Shown: piece by piece, positions 55,766-64,000 of the stretch | How positions within the stretch are numbered: position 1 is the first letter of the stretch | Layout: every line of letters begins with the position of its first letter | Assembly (NCBI GenBank): GCA_002794735.1 | Contig: NBAZ01000007.1 | Span: forward strand, 1,302,001-1,366,000 | Source: Pyrrhoderma lamaoense | Taxonomy: Eukaryota; Basidiomycota; Agaricomycetes; Hymenochaetales; Hymenochaetaceae | Length of the DNA stretch: 64,000 nt | Reading direction: 5' to 3' | Notes under the pieces: model-generated | What the model was told of the DNA's origin: nothing | The model's input: the letters and a program-made list of their open reading frames with translations, nothing else | The model's database searches: none | Made by a program: the position numbers and the translations under genes

Positions 55766-57914
55766 TCAAATAAGCCATGGCGAGACTGCTTGTCCTCCAG
55801 CGCGTTCAGTGAGAAGGACAGCCACTCCGTTACGTTCCGCCGAAACGTAAAAACTATCTTCAAGTCTAACACCCACCTGACCTTCGATATACACACCTGG
55901 TTCGTCGGTGAAAACGTGACCCGTGAGGATTGTATCGGTGCTCCCACCCCGTAAGTATGGGTCTTCGTGTTCTTCTAAGCCCAGACCTTTTGACAGGTTT
56001 AAGTAGAGTTCGGCCAAGATAGGTAGTTGATAAATGACAATAGAGATTTTCGAATCGAGAATAGAAAGGTTTGATCAAACGCGCGGTACGACGAGAGACA
56101 ACAACCGAAGCCCAAAGATAGTTAAAATAATACAAAGAATAAACATTAGAATCTTTCCATCATGATCCTAATAAAATATCGAGATTTTCCTACTTACCGT
56201 GGCCAAGCCTGTGCGTGAAGTAACTTCCATAGCCTGCTCCCGTAATGACCGTGCGAGCAGCCTTGTCAACAGCACTAGTAAGTGTACCGTTATGAGCCGA
56301 AGCCAATGCGGCCGTCTGCGCTGCGCGGACGGTGAACCAAACTTCAAGGTGTTTCGTCGGGATCTTCGACTCTCTCAAAGCGAATGTCTAACCAATTTGT
56401 ATATGTTCAATGGAAGGAGGCGAAAGAAAGTAGGAAGGCAGGGACATAAATCGATGAAGCATATTGAGGTCCATTTGATAACAATCACCAACAGGGACGA
56501 TAAGATGTATAATATAAAATTTTAATTAGCAATTTATATCTGAACGGAAATTAAAATTAAAAAAATCAGGGAGGAAGGAAAAGGAACTGACTCGAGTGAT
56601 ATCGCTGTGGTATTCATGAAGTTTCCCACCACAATCGAATAGGATGAAATCCTCCTTTTCAAGAACACGATCTGTCCCGCTTCCGTGAGGTAAAGCCGCA
56701 TTCTCTGTTAAGTTCGAAATAGAGAAGTCACCATCTAAAATTGAAGTCCTTAAAAGTTAAGCTAAACCAAAATGTTTACCTCCAAATAACCCGAGGACAA
56801 AGGGATCTGCGAGTCCCGCGCTAGTAAGAGCTTCAATGATCTAATTTCATTATTTATGTCAATCACTTTTGATAGGATATTTCAGAGATGGCCGTCTGCC
56901 GCTTTTTATTTTTATAAATCGACTCTCGGGTTAAGAACCATAAATACTTACGAGTCCCTGAGCCTCTGATTCATGCATCCCGATATACATTTCTTCCCTG
57001 ACAGAACGAATAGCCATAAGTGTGACCTAATTTTCCGGTGTTTGAACGATGGACTAGTCAGGAAATGGAGTATACAAAAACCAAAAGAAGCAGAAGTTAG
57101 GAAAAACAAGTTTACTTCGTTTACACAACGTAGAATTTCTATCTCAGCATCTGACTTCCTTTCACGTAAGGAACGGATCTCGAGAGGCGCGGAAAGTACC
57201 TCATTCTTTGGAGAAACATCCGCTATGCCATCCACGATGAACTTCCGTATTTCACCATCGACATATATTTTCCCTCCATTAGATGCAAAACCTGAAACAG
57301 CCGTAAGATATGGGCTTGAATCCTCGGCCCACTCAAAATAAGAAATGTTTTCCTTTGCTGGGATTGGGAGGAGATGTGCTCTTGTTGATTCAAATTTTGG
57401 AGTGATAATTGATATCCTCGGCTTTATTTCATTATCTGATACCACTTCTGGGGCAATAATCAATAGAAATGGACGTTCAGAAAGATGCCATCGAGAAGAT
57501 GAAACATTAGCATAAAAGTGTGCATTGGCCCCGGGCTCTGCTATGTAAGCGGAGGCTCCCAGATTATGCAGAATTTTTGCTAGAGACTGTTGGCGTTCAA
57601 AAAACTCAGAGGCCGCTATGGGCTCAATGTCGGCACAGTGCGAAGCTAGATGCCCAAATGAAGGCATTTTCCTGTTACGTTTGAAGTACATGTTGCATGC
57701 TGGTCTCAGAGCCAAGATTAATAGACAGAAAATCATAAGCGCCCCAAGCTTCTTCATAATTGTTTTATTGTTAGGTTACATGTTATATGACAGATATAAT
57801 CTGAGAAACGCGTTAGTAAATACTCACGGATAAAGATGTTCCCTGTTCCTTCTTGAACGTGGTTTTTGCATGGGGGTGTTGGTCTGCATCGGGAGGCCTA
57901 CTTTGCTTCTCCAT
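55766..57914 (-). CDS. Membrane-anchored M24 family peptidase (Xaa-Pro aminopeptidase/prolidase-like)
   Basis: MEKQSRPPDADQHPHAKTTF (ATG 57912-57914) is spliced to LGALMIFCLLILALRPACNM, a single hydrophobic segment, so this is probably a type II membrane protein with an outside or lumenal catalytic domain. The N-terminal creatinase-like domain includes NLGASAYIAEPGANAHFYAN. The C-terminal pita-bread domain has the five metal ligands: ILFDCGG and HSDITRTF (two Asp), HRLGHGLGLEEHEDPY (His), and TDEPGVYIEGQVGVRLED (two Glu). It also has HGSGTDRVLEKEDF. The stop at 55766 follows QAVSPWLI. All junctions keep frame. The substrate should be a peptide with proline at position 2. Confidence 0.88.
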
Positions 57915-58168
57915 ACGATCTTCTATTTGAAAAGTCGAGGCGACGTGAGCTAACTTAGACTTGTTAAAATAAACGTTAGAGAACAGAGTCGGATGGGATG
58001 GTTGTTCAATAATGAACATTAGTCATCCTTATCGGAGTTTTCGGAGTTTCAATCTTCCAGGCGATGACGAAATACGTTAAGCTGAGACTTGCATGATGCA
58101 TCGAACCTGCAATTTGTTACACAAGATATTTCAATAATCCAAAGCTGTTTACTACCGGCCCTTGAACG

Positions 58169-58514
58169 ATGTCGAGCAATTCTACTCAGGTACTGTAACT
58201 CCCTGCATTAGAAGCAGTGTTATACATTTACACAGAAGGAACAAGGATAGTACCTGGAAATTGAAGGAGCAAGGTGATGAAACTCAGTACGCACTACGAA
58301 AGGTTTGCCCCTAGTTACCCTTGCAACCTAGTAAAAGTGCATGCACATTTTAAACATTTACACTCAGGATCAAGAACGACTAGCTGCTCTGCGTACTAAG
58401 ATGGAAAGTGATGCGAAAGAAGCAGCCTCGAGAATCGATAAGGATTATGAAAGTGGGTATGGAGGACAGGAAGATCTCGAAGATAGATATGCGACCACCA
58501 GTGGTGAACACTAA
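58169..58514 (+). CDS. Small charged helical protein, unknown function
   Basis: I do not recognise this protein. MSSNSTQ (ATG 58169) begins it. Exon 2 gives TWKLKEQGDETQYALRK and exon 3 DQERLAALRTKMESDAKEAA, SRIDKDYESGYGGQEDLEDR and YATTSGEH, stop 58512-58514. The second junction (AAG|GTTTGC to CACTCAG|GAT) keeps frame. The first does not join cleanly with GTACTG and may involve a missing base or another start. About 85 residues; the middle is a charged amphipathic helix reminiscent of, but not clearly, the mitochondrial ATPase inhibitor. It lies divergent from the M24 peptidase. Confidence 0.5.
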
Positions 58515-58820
58515 TTGATATTAATGTTGACAAGTAACCTACTACTGTGTGTACGCTGATACGTAAAATTATAGGGAGAGACAACAAACAGTTATCGATG
58601 CAGTTCATAAAAGTCCGTTGTAAATCGACAAAAAATCCTAATGAGTGTGGCACATCCACAAACCAACGAACAAATAGCTCGATCGTTACATTGTGAAGAT
58701 GTAAATTAACCCAAGCAGTGAATAAGAAAAACGTCCGCTATATCATCTTGTATACAGTGTCCATGTAGAAGAAAATCATGTGTTATAGAAGGTTAAAAGG
58801 ATGTTAGTCTAGCCCAATCA
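58515..58820. other. Convergent spacer
   Basis: This 306-bp stretch lies between two converging genes. It is AT-rich with no gene. Confidence 0.5.
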
Positions 58821-61504
58821 TTAAGAAGAGCAGAGGGGAGAGGGAGCTGAAGCAGTGGGTCCAATCCATGGATCAAGGTATGAGCAACTTGCAATATCTG
58901 TCATCAGACCAGCTGTGTCTGCAGCGTTCTGCCAGCCATCGCCTGCGGAGACAGTGCTTGTTGTTTTCGATTCCGTTATAGTAAATGTAGGTCCAGACAA
59001 TGTGGGAATTGTGGCAGTTGGGGTATAGCTAGGAAGAGAAGTGACGGCGCCAGCATTACTGATAGTAGCTGGCGGCCATTCGAGGTTCGCTGTAGCAGAA
59101 GCGACAAGTGTACCCGCACCAGACCCACCTGTGGCAGAAGCAGCCAGGGGGCCTTCAAAAACACTTCCTCCACCGCATTTTCCAGTAGCCTCTCGCGGAT
59201 CAGTTGGCATCCAACCGTTATCAAGACCAAGCTTGTACGACCATTGTGGAGACATTACCCTACCCCAGGTGGATGAGTTTCCAATTTTCCATGTCCAGAA
59301 GAAGTAGTTCTATATGACGCAGAAATTAACAAAAAAAGCCGCTGTATTCTATGTATTTTATGATACGAACCTGAAGAGCATCCATAGACGAAAGAGCGTA
59401 GTTCTTATAGTTAGTCTTATCGTCGTCGCTCCAGTTTTCCCAATCAAGCCAATCATCGCAGCTACCAATCCTCGGCCAGGTGCCGGTATATGTACCCTCA
59501 TAACGAGTTCCCAGATTAACACCATTTACATACCACCCACAATCATTTACAGCATTACTGAATTCCCCTCCTGCAGTAAGACCAAACTGTGACATGGACT
59601 TATTGAAATTACTAGCCCAAGCAGTGCAGGGCGTGTCAACAAATGAAGACAGAGGGTCAGATGTTTGAGTAGAGAAAGCCAAGTAAGGATGCATGTCCAA
59701 AGCAATGCGGTCTGCTCCGGTTAGAAATCCTGCCCAATTGTTGAGTCCAAGGAAACCATCATGGAAGGAAATCATAGGACCATTCCCTTCTCCGATACCA
59801 CTTGCAGTCCGGACTGCTTCGTAGGCTTGAAGATAGTAACTTGATAATTGTGACTGTCCGATAGTACTAGCTTGGGGTTCATTTGTTATACCAAACATAG
59901 CAACAACGTCGCGATACTCAGGTTGAGATATAAACTCTGCAATGATACGGATATAATCAAGAGAACGCTGAGCGTTAGCATAACCCATAGGTCCATTCAG
60001 GACGTTGATCGTTCCTAGTTTTCCAGAGTGATTCCAGCCGTTTTGACTTCCCGGAAGAGCATGAAGGTCCAGATTTATTCGGATTCCATACTTTCGGGCC
60101 CATTGGATTGCCTTCAAGAAGTAGCTTCAAGGAATTCAATTCAAGCTCAGAGAGGATGAGGATTACAATTACTTACGTCCAACAGGTATTTGCAAGGAAA
60201 GGTTCATCTCCACGGACCTCAATGGCCCAGTATGGAAGGGGAATACGGACCCAGTTCAAACCAGCACCAGCAATCTGAGCAAAGTCTTCTTCCGTCTAAT
60301 GATTTAATGTGAGACATAACTTTAAGATGTCTACAAGGGACAAGATTAAAACCTACAATAAAGGTTTTATAGTGATCTTCAAGCTGACTGATACCCCCAT
60401 TGGCCGAATCCTCTCTCATGTTTTCGCTAAGAGTCCACTCGTCCACCGCTGAGATTGTTGCGTTTACATAGGGTTCATAGAGAGCAGGTGAACTTGAAAG
60501 TCATATCAACATATCATCCTTTGCACCGGATTTTAAAATACAAAAGAACTTACATGAACTGAAGTTAAAATAAGTTTTTAGTAATGAAGCCATGAAAGAA
60601 ACAGAAAAACAGAAATAGATCACATACAGGTTCTGTAGTAAGCCATCCACCTAAATTTACACTAAGGCAACTAGATTAGGATGTACTGTCACAGCAAATA
60701 ATTCAACGAACGAATTTACCCTCGTATGATGTCTTCTCCGTATTTGAAAGTCTCGTTCAATGCCGGGGACCAAGACTGGGCTCGAGCTGCATTGTTGAAG
60801 GGGTCCTCAGGATCAAAGTACCAGTATCCACCAAAATTATTAGAGTATGTGAAAGTTGAACCGTCGTCCATTGTGATTGTGCTTCCATCCCCACCAGTGA
60901 CTACATTACGAGTACTGGAACCACTTCCAGTGCTTGAACTTGAGTTTCCAGAATTATCAGAGTCCGATGAATCCGAAGACGAAGAGGAGCTCTTTTTTGA
61001 CACTGCGAAATAGATACCGACAGCAGCTGCCACTACAACGGCCGCCAAGAGGGCACCGCCAATCACAAACCATCTTTTTCTAGACTTGGCGGCGGGAGAT
61101 GCATAGGTAGTCCGTTTCCCCTCTAGATAATCATGCCCGGTGGGTGAAGAAAATCCTTCTTCTGCGTTTGGATCATCACGATAGCTATCCAGGTAGGTAG
61201 AGGAACGGGTGCCGTCACCAAGACCACCCTGAGGGTTAAGAGCGTAGACCGAAGAGTTCACAGAGCCGACGCCGCCAGCGTTATAATTTGAACTAGCAAT
61301 AGAATTTCTTATCCCAGCACCATCGTCTCTAAGAGCAGCACCCTGAAAGCGTGGTCGGGCAGCTCCTGCAGGGAGCTCGTACATAGGAATAGAAGGCTGA
61401 TCGTAGAGAGGAGTCCCAGGTGGCGAATGACCATCATTTGGTACTGGTGTGTATTCTGTTGAGCCAGATGGCTGCAAACTGTGAGCATGTTCAGCACCTG
61501 ACAT
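58821..61504 (-). CDS. GH5 exo-beta-1,3-glucanase, type II membrane form (fungal ExgD-like)
   Basis: This cell-wall glucan hydrolase belongs to the GH5_9-like fungal group. The ATG at 61502-61504 gives MSGAEHAHSLQPSGSTEYTP and a long cytosolic stretch. RKRW precedes the membrane segment FVIGGALLAAVVVAAAVGIY, followed by a Ser/Asp/Gly linker. The barrel includes IIRGVNLGGWLTTEP, WVRIPLPYWAIE, RINLDLHALPGSQNGWNHSG and FGITNEPQ, with the acid/base Glu near 59875. Next are ALDMHPYLAF and AGGEFSNAVNDC, with the nucleophile Glu near 59565, then WTWKIGNSSTW. The C-terminus is Ser/Thr/Ala-rich and ends at 58821. Introns are short, and I see no frame break. Confidence 0.93.
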
Positions 61505-63633
61505 GGACAACCAGTTGTTTTGGGCTACAATTTTTAAACAAATAGCCGAGATCTAAGGAATTGATACCAAGGGCGCTAGAGCAGTGTTAATGCCTACCTA
61601 ATGATACTGTGGCGGTACCCGATTATAAGCAAGGTATTATTACTCGGAATATTAGATTCAAAAAAGCATAAAAAGGGAGAAAGTACGAAGAAAGAGTGTT
61701 GTAGAAGGGGTTGGGGAAAAGAAAAGAGAAAGCAAGAGCGCCGAGTCAAGCCCAGGGCAGCGCGGCAAGGTTGACTTCAACCCAAGGTCTATTAATATTT
61801 TGACATTACGTAATTGTAAACTCGCACTTTTTTTAAATTAAATGCGCCTTCCTAATTGTTCTTCCGCTCCGACCTTGTTTGATAACGAGCTACTATAGTC
61901 TATTGGCCTCTTTAACCTCTTTTTTCTTTTTACCAAGATGCTATCTATCTTAATGGTGAACTCGAGACGGACAGAGTCCTGAGCTCTCTCAAAATTCAAA
62001 AATTAAATATTTCATGCCGAATGGAATGTTTTAGATTACCAATCCAGCCGACATACAAGGCGGCATGAGGCGCGCCTTGTGAGAATGTTGTATAACTACC
62101 AATAGGCGGGCTTCATCTTCAGCACTTTCACAGTGTAACCATCCAGTCCTCGATGTCAATCATTCTTATTTTCCTTTCTCAGCACACACCCAGTTTCAAT
62201 TGTATCTATCTCACAGTACACTCAGCTTGTCTTCGTTTTGCCTTAGTTGCCGACCTTGTGTTCAAGAATTAGGAACCAGGGTTCACCTTGCTACTCTAAA
62301 ATAAATAAACATAATCCTTGGAACAAGTAACACCCGCTTCGATACTAGCCTATTCGGTCTTAGTTCTCCATATGACTGCGGCGTTTATTGTACGAGATCA
62401 TGTCAAGTTTAAAAATAGGCACAGAGTCCTCTGTAGCTGAGCTAGTCTCCCAGACTCGCTTGCTGTTATAATAGCTTTCTCACATCTCCTCGCGGCTATT
62501 CCTTTATGGGCCTCACAGTCTTGCTGGCAGAACTATCTCGAAAATACATGCAACTTATATGATACAGATATCTTCGTTTCTTCCATCATATTTTAATATA
62601 AAAAGTCCGCGTTAGTCATATCGTTTAAAAGCCCAACTTAAGTGGCTAATGAAGTCCTCTGGCTGATACAACTTCGTTTTTTGAAAGTATCTCCAGCTCT
62701 CGCGGTGAGTCACACATTTACTTCATTACTGAAAAATAAGATATCCTCTTAAAATATTCTCGGATGCGTATATACAAAATGCCAATGGGTCTTGGCCAGA
62801 TTTGAAATCACTGTCCCAGCGAAAACTTTCCCAAACAAGTATTGCATATATGATGTGCCTGTTCTTTGTCTCTTATGAGCTTACTTGCTGTCCTCTTTTC
62901 ATTGGATAGATATACACTCGGAGATACTCATTTTCGTCAATACTATCTATGCTTACCGAAATTGCTTTCTTGCTTTGATTTATATCTATGAAACTACCTT
63001 CCATGCAGTAAAGAAGTACCATGTTTTGAGTCGGAACAACGGATTTGTAGGAAAGGGGCTGCCATCTCGTGACGTGTCGTGGTACAGTCTATTTAGAGCC
63101 GGAATCATTGTCAACAGAAGAGTTTCGAGTCACAGATCAAGTGAAAAAGTAGTGTTACCATGAGGGTGCAAAGTTTCTATGATAAAGTAATAGTGAGTAA
63201 TTCGTACTATACGATGACAAGAAATATAATACTTTCGACTGTGTTCCTGTCCCGCAGTTTTCCATATCTGTTTGTTCTGTGCTTAGAACATAACGTACAA
63301 CATTCGAAACGTACCGCTTTGTGAGTTATAGAGGAGCTGATGCGTTGATACTCTTATGGGGACGGCTCTAAGTATCCATCATGTTGAACATTCATGTGTC
63401 AATTGTGGATCTGTCGATCACTGTAATAATTAGCAGACGCGTGACGTCTTTAACTTATTGCTAGTATATCCCCGAGTTTGATGTATTTGTACTATAACCT
63501 TGTGCTAACGCTGCGAGCCCCGAGACACTTTTTGGTAAGTATAAATATGCCTCACGTATTTGCCGAATTAAAACAATCCACTGCTCTCCTCCCCCTTGGT
63601 ATCTTGTGCATGGTCACTAATTGATACTACACC
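61505..63633. other. 2.1-kb divergent intergenic region between two beta-glucanase genes
   Basis: This should contain the promoters of the GH5 and GH55 genes. Sequence is of mixed composition with CGCGCC (62070 region), GACGCGTGACGTC (63436-63448) and AT-rich patches. A 92-codon frame near 62885-63163 lacks an ATG and has unspecific composition, so I do not call it. Confidence 0.5.
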
Positions 63634-64000
63634 ATGTATTTCAGAGTGGCAAAGTTTGTAGACCTCTTCTCTATTGCATTGGTGATATTTGTATCGGCGG
63701 CCATGGTAGCTTCTCTGGGGACAACTTGCTCATCCCCTGTGACCGTTGGTACAGCTGGGTCGAATGATCCCTTCTGGCTCCAGAATATCAAGCATCAAGG
63801 TCTGGCTGCATTTAATTCCAATCCAAGCGGCTATCAGGTTTTTCGGAATGTTAAAGACTTCGGCGCCAAAGGCGACGGAGTTACTGATGATACTGCGGCC
63901 ATAAAGTTTGTAACTTCTACTCACATCCATCATGATAAACTCTAAATTTATCTTAACTAGTGCTGCAATGTCTTCCGGAAATAGGTGCGGTAATGGAAAT
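63634..64000 (+). CDS. GH55-type beta-1,3-glucanase, N-terminal part (cut by window end)
   Basis: This is a probably secreted glucan 1,3-beta-glucosidase with a pectate-lyase-like double beta-helix. The ATG at 63634 gives MYFRVAKFVDLFSIALVIFV, a signal peptide, then PFWLQNIKHQGLAAFNSNP and FRNVKDFGAKGDGVTDDTAA, the conserved start of the first beta-helix. An intron with donor GTTTGT (about 63908) and acceptor CTAG (63960) joins AAIN to AAMSSGNRCGNGN. The C-terminal four fifths of the enzyme lie beyond the window. Family assignment rests on these motifs and is not confirmed by catalytic residues. Confidence 0.82.

Noticed and set aside
62885..63163. 92-codon + strand frame upstream of the GH55-type gene
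   Set aside because: It has no ATG at its start, unspecific composition and no splice signals linking it to the next gene.
1..64000. CRISPR array, rRNA, tRNA or insertion sequence
   Set aside because: Reading both strands by eye I found no regularly spaced repeats, no rRNA-like block, no cloverleaf with both promoter boxes and no transposase; a small tRNA could still have been missed.

Overview
The window is nuclear DNA from an intron-rich fungus. The gene set (peroxin-13, an exo-beta-1,3-glucanase with an N-terminal membrane anchor, a Zn2Cys6 transcription factor, COG6, COA1, CDP-alcohol phosphotransferases of fungal type) is fungal. The many short introns, mostly about 45-70 bases with GTRNGT donors and YAG acceptors, and several introns per gene point to a basidiomycete, most likely a Tremellomycetes-type yeast or jelly fungus. 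The class is inference; no marker gene settles it. I see no rRNA, tRNA, CRISPR, transposon or virus-derived sequence.

Layout. 1-0.9 kb: 3' end of a Ser/Thr/Pro-rich gene. 2.5-10 kb: asparagine synthetase (-), then PRI2, phosphatidylserine synthase and the SMC5/6 subunit NSE1, all (+). 10.4-16.7 kb: a mitochondrial AAA ATPase, phosphatidylinositol synthase and COA1, all (-). 16.7-21.1 kb: COG6 (+) and pyruvate dehydrogenase E1 alpha (-). 21.4-31.3 kb: a run of (-) genes: mitoribosomal mS38, a retropepsin-like protein, a leucine-rich-repeat-like protein, an FHIP/RAI16-family protein and PEX13. 32.6-37.5 kb: a Zn2Cys6 transcription factor, a small unknown ORF and NOP16, all (-). 38-43 kb: two small unknown genes and a HAD hydrolase with unusually long introns. 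43-47 kb: about 4 kb without a supported gene. 47-64 kb: a penta-EF-hand protein, long-chain acyl-CoA synthetase, an unknown Ser/Pro-rich protein, an MFS transporter, a membrane-anchored M24 peptidase, a small charged protein, GH5 exo-beta-1,3-glucanase and the start of a GH55-type glucanase.

These are mostly housekeeping genes. Functional neighbours include the two CDP-diacylglycerol-dependent phospholipid synthases (PSS and PIS) within 8 kb, four mitochondrial proteins (AAA ATPase, COA1, PDA1, mS38) and two predicted beta-glucanases reading away from each other across a 2.1-kb spacer at the right edge. No operon-like system is evident.

The strongest unexpected signal is technical or genomic rather than a new pathway. 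In at least ten otherwise well conserved genes the reading frame is restored only by adding a single base, nearly always in or beside a short homopolymer. The direction is always the same: a base is missing. This looks like residual homopolymer deletion error in a long-read assembly, and it fragments many genes for automatic gene finders. Two AG|GCAAGT (GC-AG) introns and a seven-base microexon add to this.
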